Source: Halomonas sp. CUBES01 (GTDB taxonomy: Bacteria > Pseudomonadota > Gammaproteobacteria > Pseudomonadales > Halomonadaceae). From it: 64,000 nt of DNA. Shown one piece after another: positions 8,076 to 17,770 of the stretch (the first letter of the stretch is position 1; the number at the start of each line of letters is the position of its first letter). The stretch is from the NCBI RefSeq assembly GCF_020991005.1, contig NZ_JAJLLW010000002.1, positions 186,001-250,000 on the forward strand. Reading direction: 5' to 3'. The translations under genes and the position numbers were made by a program. Under the pieces are notes generated by a model. It did not search any database. It was not told the origin of the DNA and saw only the letters and a list, made by a program, of their open reading frames with translations.

Positions 8076-9191
8076 ATGGCTAAATCTTCTCCTTTAAGTT
8101 ATCTGCTCGTTGCCGTTGGCGGTGGCGTTATCGGCTTCTTAGCGGCCCAGGCGATAACGCCCGGCGTGCCGCCCGATTCAGCGCCTGCCTCACAAACCGA
8201 GGGCGAGAGTAGTCAATCCGAGCGGCTGGCGGGTCTTGAGCGTGTCGCGCTGGGCGAGCGCTTGCAAGGTGAAATCACCTCGGAAAGCGAGCTTAACGGC
8301 AATGACGGTAGCCGGTTCGAGCGCTATGTCATGGCGCTCGAGGAAGACGATCTGGTCGAGGTGACGCTGGATGGCGCGCTTCAGGGCGTCGTCTCGCTCT
8401 ATGACGATCAGCTTCAACTGGTAAGCAGCGGCGAGATCATGCGCCAACGCATCGATCAGAGCGGCGATTACATGCTGGTAGTGAGCGGCGCGGACGCGCA
8501 AAGCTATGGGCCTTTCTCTCTGGAGAGCCGTAGCGTCGAGCTTAGCGACAGCGACACCCTCACACTTGCATCGCCGCTGGATAGCTGGCTGCAACAGGAC
8601 GAGCGCGAATACAGCTTCACCATCGACGAAGCCGGCATGTACGACATCGACATGCGTTCCGATGAGTTCGATACCTTTCTGGTACTGGAAGGCCCGAGTG
8701 GCTACTACCGCGAAGACGACGATAGTGCCGGCAATCTGAATGCGCGTATCGCCGACTTCCTGGCACCGGGTGAGTATCAGCTCACGGCACGTTCTGCTTA
8801 CGGCGATGGCGAGGGCGTGTTTACCCTGGCGCTTGACTCACGCGAGCTGCCGAGTGACACCGAGCTGCGTAACTCGGGCGAGCTGACGGCCGATGCGCCC
8901 ATCAACGGTTGGTACAGCGGCGAGGCACTGACCTACGAACTCACCCTCGACGAAACATCTGACGTAACCCTCGAAATGCGCTCCAGCGATTTTGATACCT
9001 TTCTGGAAGTTGAAGGTAACGGGGTGGCGTTGAGCGATGACGATGGAGCAGGCGGCACGGATTCGCGTATCGGCGAGCAACTGTTGCCCGGGACTTATAC
9101 GGTCACTGCGCGTGGCTATAACCTGTCGGCCAGTGGCCTGTTCGAACTGACTGCTCGCACCGAACCAAGCGAGGTTGAACCCGAGCTCTAA
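8076..9191 (+). CDS. Membrane-anchored protein with PPC-type beta-sandwich repeats
   Basis: 371 residues. One N-terminal hydrophobic segment (about 7-28, LLVAVGGGVIGFLAAQAI) is a signal anchor or signal peptide; the rest is acidic and extracytoplasmic. Three degenerate copies of a roughly 100-residue unit follow. The last two are clear, each carrying D-F-D-T-F-L-x-(V/L)-E-G, then a DDD(S/G)AG motif, (A/S)RI and P-G-x-Y-x-(L/V)-T-A-R. This is the pattern of bacterial pre-peptidase C-terminal (PPC) domains, which often decorate secreted enzymes. Here no catalytic domain is attached, so the function is unknown. The high acidic content suits an envelope protein in a salt-loving organism. Confidence 0.75.
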   Translation: MAKSSPLSYLLVAVGGGVIGFLAAQAITPGVPPDSAPASQTEGESSQSERLAGLERVALGERLQGEITSESELNGNDGSRFERYVMALEEDDLVEVTLDGALQGVVSLYDDQLQLVSSGEIMRQRIDQSGDYMLVVSGADAQSYGPFSLESRSVELSDSDTLTLASPLDSWLQQDEREYSFTIDEAGMYDIDMRSDEFDTFLVLEGPSGYYREDDDSAGNLNARIADFLAPGEYQLTARSAYGDGEGVFTLALDSRELPSDTELRNSGELTADAPINGWYSGEALTYELTLDETSDVTLEMRSSDFDTFLEVEGNGVALSDDDGAGGTDSRIGEQLLPGTYTVTARGYNLSASGLFELTARTEPSEVEPEL

Positions 9192-9198
9192 GCCGGAT

Positions 9199-9222
9199 GG
9201 CCGCCTGGTTATCCAGGCGGCC
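9199..9222. terminator. Bidirectional hairpin terminator candidate
   Basis: A ten-base perfect stem GGCCGCCTGG / CCAGGCGGCC with a TTAT loop lies directly between the convergent stop codons of the PPC-repeat and EamA genes. There is no long T tract. Confidence 0.65.
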
Positions 9223-9237
9223 GTCTCTCTGCGCAGG

Positions 9238-10116
9238 CTATCGGCTGGCCTTGAGGCAACCTACCACCACCAGCAGGGCCGCAATCGGTAGCCGCCAGTC
9301 AAGGGTGCTCATGCCGGCCAGCACCAACAGTAGCGCCGCCAGTATCGGCACCCCGTAGGCCAGGCTGCCGACCAGGCTGGTGTGTCCCCAGCGTAGCGCC
9401 TTGTCCCAGGCCACCATGGCGATGCCGTAAGGGCCGAGACCCAGGGCCATGCCGGTCAGGACGGCTTCGCTGCTGGGCAGCGCCAGTTGGCCTTCCAGTA
9501 TGGCGCTGGCCGCTGCGGCCATCACGCAGGCGATCAACAGCAAGCGGGGAAGCAGGGGTGTCAGCGGTACCGGCGCCACCTGACTGAGCCAAGAGTAAAG
9601 CGCCCAGCAGCAGGCCGCTAAAAGCGCCAGCGCATAACCGGTGAGCGCGGTATCCGTGCCGCCGCCCGAGGCTTGAGGAATCAACAGCACAGCGGCGCCG
9701 GCAAAGGCAATCAACGCCCCCACCAGGCCGCCTATGCGTAAACGTCCGAACCGGCTCCACTGGCTGAGCAGCACGAACAGCACTGGCCAGGTATAGGTAA
9801 TCAAGGCGGCTTCGGCGGCAGGCGCAAGCCGCATGCCGATAAAGTAGGTGCTGACGGCACCGATAATCAGCAGCGGAACCCCCAGCCAGATACTCACCTG
9901 CCAAACGCGGCCGCAGGTCGCGACGTTAACCCGCCGACTCAATGGCAGGGTAGCCAGCGCCCCCGCCAACAGTGTCAAAGCCGTAAGCTGAAGCGGCGGC
10001 GTGGCGCGGGCATAATCGGCCAGCAGCGGGGCGACACTCCAAAGCATCACGGCCACCAGCGCCGCGCCAACACTGTAGCTTCGTGGAAACACAACGAGTG
10101 GATTGACATGATGCAT
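9238..10116 (-). CDS. EamA/DMT-family transporter (probable exporter)
   Basis: About 292 residues with ten predicted hydrophobic helices and the two internal EamA repeats of the drug/metabolite transporter superfamily. Recognisable pieces are LWSVAPLLADYA in helix 1 and LITYTWPVLFVLLSQW in the first repeat. YddG-like aromatic amino acid exporters belong here, but the substrate cannot be assigned. I use the ATG at 10116 (MHHVNPL), which has AGGAGA upstream; an upstream in-frame codon gives a non-membrane leader. The gene is divergent from a LysR regulator, a layout in which the regulator often controls the transporter. Confidence 0.82.
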   Translation of the reverse strand: MHHVNPLVVFPRSYSVGAALVAVMLWSVAPLLADYARATPPLQLTALTLLAGALATLPLSRRVNVATCGRVWQVSIWLGVPLLIIGAVSTYFIGMRLAPAAEAALITYTWPVLFVLLSQWSRFGRLRIGGLVGALIAFAGAAVLLIPQASGGGTDTALTGYALALLAACCWALYSWLSQVAPVPLTPLLPRLLLIACVMAAAASAILEGQLALPSSEAVLTGMALGLGPYGIAMVAWDKALRWGHTSLVGSLAYGVPILAALLLVLAGMSTLDWRLPIAALLVVVGCLKASR

Positions 10117-10235
10117 AGCGATCTCCTGACCTTGCCTTGAAGTGACTTGCCTTGAGGTGACCGGCAAAGCATACTCATTCGAAACACATCACAATAGCGA
10201 TGTTTATTGATCGTTATTATCAAGGAATATGATGT

Positions 10236-11114
10236 ATGCGAGCGCCTACGCTGGACCTGACGCTTTTGCGCACCTTAGTGACGATTGCCGATACCGGTAG
10301 CGTGACGGCCGCTGCCAAACGCCTGTCCTATACCCAGTCGACCGTGAGCATGCAGCTGCAGCGTCTGGAAGCGCAGCTGGCATTGACGCTTCACGAACGC
10401 GAAGGACGGCGGCTGCGCTTTACCCCCGATGGTGAACGCCTGCTGAATCATGCGCGGCGTCTGTTGATGCTCAACGATGAAGCCTGGAGCGACATGCAGG
10501 CGCATCAGGTCAGCGGCGAGCTGACGCTGGGTATCCCGGAGGACTATGCGTCGCTATTGCCGTCGGTGTTTGCCTACTTCCACCAGCTTTACCCCGGCGT
10601 GGGGCTGCAGGTTCGCTGTGGCACCAGCGGCGATCTGGTGGAGCGCGTCAAACGCGCCGAGCTGGACCTGGCGCTGGTGACCCGGCAGCGTAACTCCCCG
10701 GGCGGCGAGGTGATTCGCCGCGAGCCGCTGATCTGGGCGGTGGGCGTCAACCAGCAGCCATCGTTAACCGATCCGCTGCCGCTGGCGCTGTATTCCCCCG
10801 GCGCGGACGTCTTCCGCGAGATTGCCGAACAGGCATTGCGCAATGCCGGCCGCGACTGGCGCGTGGCCTATACCAGCCAGTCGATGGCCGGCCTGGCGCC
10901 GATCGTCACGGCGGGGCTGGCGGTGGTCGTGGTCACACGGAGCATGCTGACGCCGCTGTTAAGGCCCCTCGATGAAGCCAGCGGCTTGCCGTCGTTGCCG
11001 ATGATCGAACTGGCCCTGCACCGCGCGCCGCACCGCCCGTCGGAACCCGCGCGACGCCTGGGCGAGTTGATTCGCGAGCAGTTGGCAGCACCGGTCGATG
11101 CCTGGGCGCCCTAG
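10236..11114 (+). CDS. LysR-family transcriptional regulator
   Basis: 292 residues. The N-terminal winged helix-turn-helix (about 6-65) reads LRTLVTIADTGSVTAAAKRL, then STVSMQLQRLE. It is followed by the periplasmic-binding-protein-like effector domain. The ATG is preceded by AAGGAA and an in-frame stop one codon upstream, so the start is firm. It is divergently arranged with the EamA transporter about 120 bases away and probably regulates it. The effector is unknown. Confidence 0.88.
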   Translation: MRAPTLDLTLLRTLVTIADTGSVTAAAKRLSYTQSTVSMQLQRLEAQLALTLHEREGRRLRFTPDGERLLNHARRLLMLNDEAWSDMQAHQVSGELTLGIPEDYASLLPSVFAYFHQLYPGVGLQVRCGTSGDLVERVKRAELDLALVTRQRNSPGGEVIRREPLIWAVGVNQQPSLTDPLPLALYSPGADVFREIAEQALRNAGRDWRVAYTSQSMAGLAPIVTAGLAVVVVTRSMLTPLLRPLDEASGLPSLPMIELALHRAPHRPSEPARRLGELIREQLAAPVDAWAP

Positions 11115-11218
11115 CGCCAAGCGTTGACGATGACGGGCGGCTTTATCGGCGAAGCCGCCTGGAAATGGCTAAACTAAGCCCACATAAGCGATTTTTGAGC
11201 GGGCGAAAGGAGCAGAGC

Positions 11219-11776
11219 ATGCACGAGTTGGATCACTATATTTACCCGCACCGGGTACTCCACTGGCTGGTGGCAGGTGCTGCGCTGCTGTCATTGGCGA
11301 GCGGTTTGACGCTGGGCTTTCTGGGCTTTGAGCGAACGGTGTCGCTGATCGGAACAGGGTTCACCAATGGGCTCTATACCAGCCACAAAACCCTGGGCGT
11401 GGCGATACTGCTGCTGATGACGCTGCGTATTATCACCCGGATAGCGTTTGTCGTGCCCGACCATGACCCGCCCCTCAACGCTTTCGAGCGCATCGTCAGT
11501 ACCAGCGTGCACCACCTGCTCTATGCGGCCCTGGTGGTGATGCCGCTGTTAGGTTGGGCGGCAACGGCCAGCGGTGGTTTCCCCGTGGAGTTCTTCAAGT
11601 GGCATCTGCCCGGCCTCATCGGGGAGTATCCGGCGCTGTCAGAGCGGCTCTTCATCTGGCACGGCTGGCTTGGCTGGGCGATTGTGGTACTGATCACGCT
11701 GCATGTGCTGGGGGCGCTTTATCACTGGCGCATCAAGCGTGACCACGTGATGACGCGAATGAGTCTGTTCGATTAG
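11219..11776 (+). CDS. Cytochrome b561-family membrane protein
   Basis: About 185 residues with four transmembrane helices. His residues suitable as haem-b ligands are seen in YPHRVLHWLVAG, TSHKTLGV and WHGWLGWAIV..TLHVLGALYHW, as in prokaryotic cytochrome b561 and Ni-Fe hydrogenase/formate dehydrogenase cytochrome subunits. It probably shuttles electrons between quinol and a periplasmic acceptor; the partner is not obvious from the neighbours. The ATG at 11219 follows AAAGGAG; the longer frame adds a non-membrane leader without support. Confidence 0.85.
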   Translation: MHELDHYIYPHRVLHWLVAGAALLSLASGLTLGFLGFERTVSLIGTGFTNGLYTSHKTLGVAILLLMTLRIITRIAFVVPDHDPPLNAFERIVSTSVHHLLYAALVVMPLLGWAATASGGFPVEFFKWHLPGLIGEYPALSERLFIWHGWLGWAIVVLITLHVLGALYHWRIKRDHVMTRMSLFD

Positions 11777-11779
11777 CGC

Positions 11780-13636
11780 CTAGGACGGCGCCGAGCCGTA
11801 GCGCGCACTGCTATCGGTTTGGCGGGCTTTCTCGTCGTACATCTGGCCGTCGGCTTCACGCATTAAACACTCGAGGCTTTTACCGTCAGCGTGGCTGACG
11901 CTCATCCCGATACTCACGTCGACGCTGACCCGTTCGTCGCAGGGCAGCTTGATGGGCGCGCGTATTGCCGCGCTCAGGCGGTGGCGGATATCGTTGAGCG
12001 TGTTGAGGTCGTCGATGCCCTCGATCAACAGAATGAACTCATCGCCGCCAAAGCGGGCGGCGTGGTCGTGGGCGCGCGCCAGGTGTCCGATACGCCTGGC
12101 GACCTGTTGCAGCACAAAGTCGCCTGCCTCGTGCCCAAACTGGTCGTTGACCGGTTTAAAGCGGTCCAGATCCAGCATGAATAGCGCTACCGGCTGGCCG
12201 GTTCGCTGACTGCGCCGGAGGGCTTTCTTGGCACAGTCGGTCAAGCCATTGCGGTTCAGTAGTCCTGTCAGTACATCGCGACTGGCCAGGTGCTCGAGCG
12301 CCCGGGTGCGGTCGGCCACCTTCTGTTCCAGCACTGCCTCCTGGCGTTTGAGCGTCATCAACATTTCCGCCTGAGCGCGCTCCTTCTGGTGTTTGAGCTT
12401 GTTGAAACGCGCGGCCAAGGCAAACGACAGCAGCAGCATTTCCAGCGCCGAGCCAATCTGTATGCCGTGCAGGGTAATAAAGTTGGCGGGCAAGATGCCC
12501 AGGTTGCGCAGTGCAAAAACGCAGGCCCCGACCAGAAAAAGCGACCATGCCAGCACGAACAGCCGGGCACTGGGTACGCGTTGTGACACGCAGTACACCC
12601 CGCAGATCAGCATCAGCAGCGCAGCCACGAAGCCGGTGATGTCCATCAGCCGCAGAGCGGGCTGAATAGGCAGTATCAGCGTCGCCAATAGCGCGACGAT
12701 GCAATAGCCGCGAAAATAACTCAGCAGGCGATGCCAGCGGGGCGTGAAGTGTTGCGTGTTGAGAAAGCTCTGGGCGAACAGGGTGCCCATGGTGGAGGCA
12801 AAGGTGAAACCGATGGCGACCAGTCGCGCGGTGTTGTCGCCGAGGATGCTCCAGAACATCAGCGTGCCGATGCCGTTGAACGTCAGGATCGCAACGGTAA
12901 AGCCGAGCGCAAACAGCGAGTAATACAGAAACACGCGTTCTTTCAGGCCGAAAAACAGCATGACGTTGTAAAGGCCTAGGGCGAGAAGCATGCCGAAATA
13001 GGTCGCCAGCCAGAAGTTGTGACGATCGTTTTGCGTGTAGAACGCCTGTTCGGACAGCAAGTTGACGTTGAGCATTTTGCTGCCTGCGGCGCTGACTTGG
13101 GCGTACAGCGTGACCGTTTCACCGGGCGCGAGGGTCAGTGGGAACACCGGTTGGCGATGGGCAAGCGCGCGTTGGGATTTTGGCACGGCGCTGCCGCTGG
13201 TCATTTGTTCGCTGAAATGCTCACGCACGACATGCAGCGTGACGTGATCCAGAAACGGGTACTCGAACGCAACGATCCAGTCCCTGGACTGCTGGGTAGG
13301 GTTTTCAATCCGGGTACGCAGCCATACGTCGTCGGGCGTGTAGCCAAAGTTCAGGTCGCGCTTGTCTTCAGCCTGGGTGAACGGCGGGTTGCGTGCCAGA
13401 AGCTCGTCAAGCGCCAGCGATTCGTCGCTGTGCAAGAACTGGGTATGAGGGGTAAGCGAGTAGCGTGACTTATCCGGCGAAATCGAAAGCGATGCAATGG
13501 CTTCCTGCCAGCAAAGCAGGCATCCCACCAGCAACAGCAGGACACGAGCTAAGGTGTTTCTGGATAAACAATAAGCCTGCATAGGGGTCGCTTTGGTTAT
13601 GTTTTTCTCCCCCGTGGCGTTTTCTATAAAGGCCAT
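11780..13636 (-). CDS. Diguanylate cyclase with 7TMR-DISM sensor
   Basis: 618 residues. Order: signal or anchor helix (about 25-48); periplasmic 7TMR-DISMED2 sensory domain (about 55-195, ending near QVSAAGSK); seven-helix 7TMR-DISM membrane region (about 205-400); coiled-coil linker rich in Lys/Glu; GGDEF domain (about 440-605). The active site is an intact RFGGDEF. An RAHD motif five residues before it matches the RxxD inhibitory site, so it should make cyclic di-GMP and be product-inhibited. The start is uncertain: no good Shine-Dalgarno is seen, and the Met at residue 19 (13582) is an alternative. It ends three bases from the convergent cytochrome gene. Confidence 0.9.
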   Translation of the reverse strand: MAFIENATGEKNITKATPMQAYCLSRNTLARVLLLLVGCLLCWQEAIASLSISPDKSRYSLTPHTQFLHSDESLALDELLARNPPFTQAEDKRDLNFGYTPDDVWLRTRIENPTQQSRDWIVAFEYPFLDHVTLHVVREHFSEQMTSGSAVPKSQRALAHRQPVFPLTLAPGETVTLYAQVSAAGSKMLNVNLLSEQAFYTQNDRHNFWLATYFGMLLALGLYNVMLFFGLKERVFLYYSLFALGFTVAILTFNGIGTLMFWSILGDNTARLVAIGFTFASTMGTLFAQSFLNTQHFTPRWHRLLSYFRGYCIVALLATLILPIQPALRLMDITGFVAALLMLICGVYCVSQRVPSARLFVLAWSLFLVGACVFALRNLGILPANFITLHGIQIGSALEMLLLSFALAARFNKLKHQKERAQAEMLMTLKRQEAVLEQKVADRTRALEHLASRDVLTGLLNRNGLTDCAKKALRRSQRTGQPVALFMLDLDRFKPVNDQFGHEAGDFVLQQVARRIGHLARAHDHAARFGGDEFILLIEGIDDLNTLNDIRHRLSAAIRAPIKLPCDERVSVDVSIGMSVSHADGKSLECLMREADGQMYDEKARQTDSSARYGSAPS

Positions 13637-13852
13637 TACCGCTGTCGGGGTGTGTCAACCTGGCTATCGCACGGGCTTCGCCAGCGTGCGGTAAATGTAA
13701 AGCTTACCTAGCTTACTGTGGCATCTACGTCGTTCTGAAGACACTTGATGGGTCAACGGTAATTCAGCCGTTCACGAATACCTGGCTTGCGCAGATGACG
13801 ATAAGTGCAAGTGTAGAAAGGGTTTGACGCAGATATCAGAAAAACTCATGAC

Positions 13853-14722
13853 CTAAATCAAGGCGACCTGTGCCAGCCGTTCGGTCAGTCGCTCGACCAG
13901 ATTGCCGCTATGCCGCCAGTAATGCCAGTAGAGCGGGACGCTCAGGGTTTGCCCCGGGGCAATGCTGACCAGTTGGCCGCTTTGCATCAGCGCATGGGTC
14001 TGGAGCTGCGGCATCATGCCGTAGCCAATGCCCGCCGCTGCCAGACGCATAAAGCCCTCCGATGAGGGGCATAAATGATAGGGGAAGCGGCCATGGTAGC
14101 CGCATTGGGCAAGAAACTGGTGCTGCAACTGGTCATGGGGGCCATAGACAATGGCGGGTGCCTGTAGGAAAGCGTCCGCGCTAGGGCCGTGAGGAAAGTA
14201 GCGCGCCGCATAGGCCGGGGAAGCAAGCGGGTGGTAATGCATGTCGCCTAATGCCAGGCAGCGAGCGCCGGCGATGGGTTGGGGAGTCGCACACAGGCAT
14301 GCCGCGACGTCGCCATCGCGCAGGCGCTTGAGGCCGACGTCCTGGTCTTCGATCACCAGGTCAAGCAAGAGCCCTTCGGCCTCGCAGATATCGGCGATGG
14401 CATCGGCCCACCAGGTCACGACGCTATCGGCATTGATCGCAATACGCAGGCGGGGAGCCGGGTCATCCAGGGTGGGTAGCGAGCCGCGCAGATCGCGTTC
14501 CAGTAGCTGGACTTGTTGGTAATGTGTCAACAGCCGCTGTCCCGCCGGGGTGGGCGCCAGGTGAGGGTGGCGTACCAGCACCGGCTGCCCCAGACGGACT
14601 TCGAGAGCTTTGACCCGTTGCGAAACGGCCGACTGCGAGAGTCCCAGCACGTCGCCGGCACGTTCGAAGCCCCCGCATTCCACCACGGTGGCCAGCGCTT
14701 TGAGTAATTTATAGTCGAGCAT
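13853..14722 (-). CDS. argP: LysR-family regulator of the ArgP/IciA type
   Basis: 289 residues from the ATG at 14722 (MLDYKLLKALATVVE). The helix-turn-helix contains GGFERAGDVLGLSQSAVSQRVKALE, and the effector domain contains CLCATPQPIAGARC and LGDMHYHPLASP. These are the features of ArgP (IciA), which in enterobacteria activates the arginine/lysine exporter ArgO in response to basic amino acids. The frame is open 33 codons further upstream, but that leader has no counterpart in the family. It is divergent from the imelysin operon; I see no reason to link the two functionally. Confidence 0.83.
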   Translation of the reverse strand: MLDYKLLKALATVVECGGFERAGDVLGLSQSAVSQRVKALEVRLGQPVLVRHPHLAPTPAGQRLLTHYQQVQLLERDLRGSLPTLDDPAPRLRIAINADSVVTWWADAIADICEAEGLLLDLVIEDQDVGLKRLRDGDVAACLCATPQPIAGARCLALGDMHYHPLASPAYAARYFPHGPSADAFLQAPAIVYGPHDQLQHQFLAQCGYHGRFPYHLCPSSEGFMRLAAAGIGYGMMPQLQTHALMQSGQLVSIAPGQTLSVPLYWHYWRHSGNLVERLTERLAQVALI

Positions 14723-14919
14723 GACGGTGTTTCCAGGGTCTGAAACAGTGACGGTAAGCAAAAAGACGCGATGAAACAAATCGGCTGATCTGGTTAAGTA
14801 GTAGGTGGGATTGAATCTCAAAAGCTAATCGATTACATTCAGTTTATGGGGGCGGCATCGCGCCAGGTGCCGGTACCTTCCACGACCCGCTATCACGCTA
14901 CTAACAAAAGGATACTGCC

Positions 14920-16200
14920 ATGTCCGCCGTCATGCCCCGTCGGCCTCTCGCCGGCATTGTTGCGCTGGGCGCCTTGATGCCTTTCGCCGCTTTTGCCAGC
15001 AACGATGTCACCACCGACGCCGTGGTGCACCACTACGCCGATCTGGCCCATGCCAATTACGCCGATGCGCTCAACGCCGCCGAGGTGTTGAACGAGCGCA
15101 TCGACGAATTGCTCGCCAACCCTACCGACGACAACCTGAAGGCCGCCAAGCAAGCCTGGCTGCAAGCGCGTATTCCCTATCAGCAGAGTGAAGTGTTTCG
15201 CTTCGGCAATGCCGTGGTGGACGACTGGGAAGGACAGTTGAATGCCTGGCCTCTCGATGAGGGCATGATCGATTACGTCGAAGGCGATGACTACCAGCAC
15301 GAACTGGGTAACGAAGGCGCCACCGCCAATATCATTGCCAACGAGCAAATCACTGTCGGCGGCGAGAGCCTGGACGTCAGCGAGATCACCCCAGAACTCC
15401 TCGCCGACCTGAATGAAATTGGCGGTTCGGAAGCCAACGTCGCCAGCGGCTACCACGCCATCGAGTTTCTGCTCTGGGGTCAGGATCTGCATGGCTTTGA
15501 AGCAGGCAACGGCGAGCGCCCGGTGAGCGATTATCAAACCGGCGACGACTGCACCCATGGTCACTGCGACCGCCGCCGTACTTACCTGGATGCAGTATCC
15601 GATCTGTTGGTCGACGATCTTGAGTGGATGGTCGCCCAGTGGGCACCGGACAGCGAAGACAACTATCGCCAGGAACTGTTGGCGGAGAGCGATCAGGAAG
15701 GCCTGCGGCGCATGCTGTTTGGCATGGGGTCGCTGTCGCTTGGCGAGCTAGCCGGCGAGCGCTTGAAGGTAGCGCTGGAAGCCAACTCATTCGAGGATGA
15801 ACACGACTGCTTCAGTGACAATACCCACAACTCCCACTACTACAACGGTCAGGGTATTCAGAATATCTACACCGGCACCTATCAGCGCCTTGACGGCAGC
15901 GTGGTCGAGGGGCCTTCCCTCGAAGACCTGCTGGCGCAGGAAGACAGCGAGTTGGCCGATGAGCTTCGTCAGCAGCTCGACGCCACCATGGCGCGCCTTG
16001 ATGCGATCAAGCAGGCGGCTGAGGCGGAAAGCTCGCCAATGGCCTTCGATATGATGATTGCCCCTGGTAACGAGCAGGGCAGCGAATTGATCAACGACGC
16101 GATTCTCACCCTGGTGGCGCAAACGGGCTCCATCGAACAGGCCGCCGGCGAGCTGGGCGTGACGTCCCTGCAGCCAGATGACGCTGGCCATCAGTTTTAA
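14920..16200 (+). CDS. Imelysin-family (M75/IrpA-like) iron-regulated protein
   Basis: 426 residues with a signal peptide (about 1-26, ending FAAFAS) and one long imelysin domain. The conserved GxHxxE motif appears as SGYHAIEFLLWGQ near residue 177. A second conserved patch is AWLQARIPYQQSEVFRFG. Imelysin/IrpA proteins are periplasmic or outer-membrane proteins tied to iron uptake or iron homeostasis; the peptidase label is historical. A Cys/His/Asp cluster (DDCTHGHCDRRR) in the middle could bind metal, which is inference. AAAAGGA precedes the ATG. It is the first gene of a four-gene run with a di-haem protein, a second imelysin and a DUF1513 protein. Confidence 0.87.
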   Translation: MSAVMPRRPLAGIVALGALMPFAAFASNDVTTDAVVHHYADLAHANYADALNAAEVLNERIDELLANPTDDNLKAAKQAWLQARIPYQQSEVFRFGNAVVDDWEGQLNAWPLDEGMIDYVEGDDYQHELGNEGATANIIANEQITVGGESLDVSEITPELLADLNEIGGSEANVASGYHAIEFLLWGQDLHGFEAGNGERPVSDYQTGDDCTHGHCDRRRTYLDAVSDLLVDDLEWMVAQWAPDSEDNYRQELLAESDQEGLRRMLFGMGSLSLGELAGERLKVALEANSFEDEHDCFSDNTHNSHYYNGQGIQNIYTGTYQRLDGSVVEGPSLEDLLAQEDSELADELRQQLDATMARLDAIKQAAEAESSPMAFDMMIAPGNEQGSELINDAILTLVAQTGSIEQAAGELGVTSLQPDDAGHQF

Positions 16201-16293
16201 TTCAACCTGTTGATGCCCATGAGCCGCCGGTGGCTTCGTCACCGTGCGGCTTTTGCGCTTCGTGTTACGCGACATCCGCCTCAAGGTATTCCC

Positions 16294-17727
16294 ATGTACC
16301 GCTTATTCCGTGTCTCGCCAAGCCGGTGTTCGCTATCCGGTCTTCTGCTGGTGCTGATGACCATGTCCGCGCAGGCAGCCGAATCACCTGACCAGGATTA
16401 TCCCCTTCAGACCACGCCCATGAGCGGTGGCGACGGGTCGGTGGAACAGTTCGACCACAATGCCTACTCGCTGCCGCTGGGCAATATGTCGATGACCAAG
16501 CGGCTGGATTTCAGCGTCGGCAATAGCTTCTTCCGCAACCCCTGGGTGGCGGCCCCCGCCAGTACCGAGGCCCGTGATGGCCTGGGCCCGCTCTTCAATA
16601 CCAATAGCTGCCAGGGCTGCCATATAAAGGATGGCCGGGGACATCCACCGACAGGGGATGAGAGTCCCATTGCGCTGTTTCTGCGCCTCTCGCTGCCTCC
16701 TCAGCAAGCGGAGCCGGAGGTTCTGGAGCAGCGCGGCGCGCTCCCCGTGCCCAACTATGGCCTGCAGCTACAAACGGCGGCCATCAGCGGTGCCGAACCG
16801 GAGGCCAAGATGCTGATCGAGTATCGTCCTCGGGAGGTGACGTTTGCCGATGGCACCAGCGTTACCCTGCAGGAGCCGCTTTACTCGATTGCCGAGCCCG
16901 CCTACGGCGAGCTGCCCGGGGATTTGCAGACCTCGCCACGGCTGGCACCGCCGATGATTGGCCTGGGGTTGCTGGCGGCGATTCCCGACGCCGATCTGCT
17001 GGCGGCCGCCGACCCTGACGACGCCGATGGCGACGGCATTTCCGGCCGTGCTAACCGGGTGTGGGACGTGCGTCGAGGGACCACGGTGGTCGGGCGTTTT
17101 GGTTGGAAAGCCGGCGAGCCCAGCATCGAGCAGCAGGGCATGCACGCCTTTGCGGGCGATATGGGGCTGACGTCCAGTCTGGTACCGCAAACCGACTGCA
17201 TGGCGAGCCAGGGCTGCGATAACTTCCCCAACGGCGGCACACCCGAGGTAAGCGATGACGTGGCCGACTTCGTGACCTTCTACGCTTCCAGCCTGGCGGT
17301 GCCGATGCGCCGCGACATGGACGACCCGGCGGTGAAGCAGGGGGCCGAGCGCTTCAATGCTCTGGGCTGCGCCAGCTGCCACACGCCTCGTCATCGCACC
17401 GCGGCGGATGCGCCACGCCCGGCGCTGGCGGATCAGATCATATGGCCCTATAGCGACCTGTTGTTACACGACATGGGCGATGCCCTGGCCGACCATCGCA
17501 GCGAGTTCAAGGCCGATGGCCGCGAATGGCGCACCCCGCCGCTGTGGGGCATCGGCTTGGCGAAAACGGTTAACCCCCGCGCAGGCTTTCTCCACGACGG
17601 CCGTGCGCGCACCCTTGAAGAAGCGATTCTCTGGCACGGTGGCGAAGCTGACGAGGCCGCCCAGGGCTACCTTGCGTTGCCCGAAGACCAGCGCGCTGAA
17701 CTCATTCGTTTTCTTGAATCCCTGTAA
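16294..17727 (+). CDS. Di-haem c-type cytochrome (DUF1111 'di-heme oxidoreductase' family)
   Basis: About 477 residues. A signal peptide (MYRLFRVSP...MSAQAAES) leads to a periplasmic protein with two haem-c attachment sites, CQGCH near residue 105 and CASCH near 358. FLHDGRARTLEEAILWHGGEA near the C-terminus is typical of the DUF1111/thiol-oxidoreductase and MauG-like families. It sits between two imelysin genes, the usual setting for this family, so it probably serves the same periplasmic iron-related process, perhaps as a redox partner. The start at 16294 gives a proper signal peptide with AAGG upstream; the frame is open 28 codons earlier. Confidence 0.87.
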   Translation: MYRLFRVSPSRCSLSGLLLVLMTMSAQAAESPDQDYPLQTTPMSGGDGSVEQFDHNAYSLPLGNMSMTKRLDFSVGNSFFRNPWVAAPASTEARDGLGPLFNTNSCQGCHIKDGRGHPPTGDESPIALFLRLSLPPQQAEPEVLEQRGALPVPNYGLQLQTAAISGAEPEAKMLIEYRPREVTFADGTSVTLQEPLYSIAEPAYGELPGDLQTSPRLAPPMIGLGLLAAIPDADLLAAADPDDADGDGISGRANRVWDVRRGTTVVGRFGWKAGEPSIEQQGMHAFAGDMGLTSSLVPQTDCMASQGCDNFPNGGTPEVSDDVADFVTFYASSLAVPMRRDMDDPAVKQGAERFNALGCASCHTPRHRTAADAPRPALADQIIWPYSDLLLHDMGDALADHRSEFKADGREWRTPPLWGIGLAKTVNPRAGFLHDGRARTLEEAILWHGGEADEAAQGYLALPEDQRAELIRFLESL

Positions 17728-17770
17728 CGGGCGTTGAATGCTTGAAAGGCTTGATTGCCAAGGAGTTTAG

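Noticed and set aside
14893-15564. 223-codon reverse-strand frame opposite the first imelysin gene
   Set aside because: Antisense shadow. The forward strand has a signal peptide, an imelysin motif and a Shine-Dalgarno.
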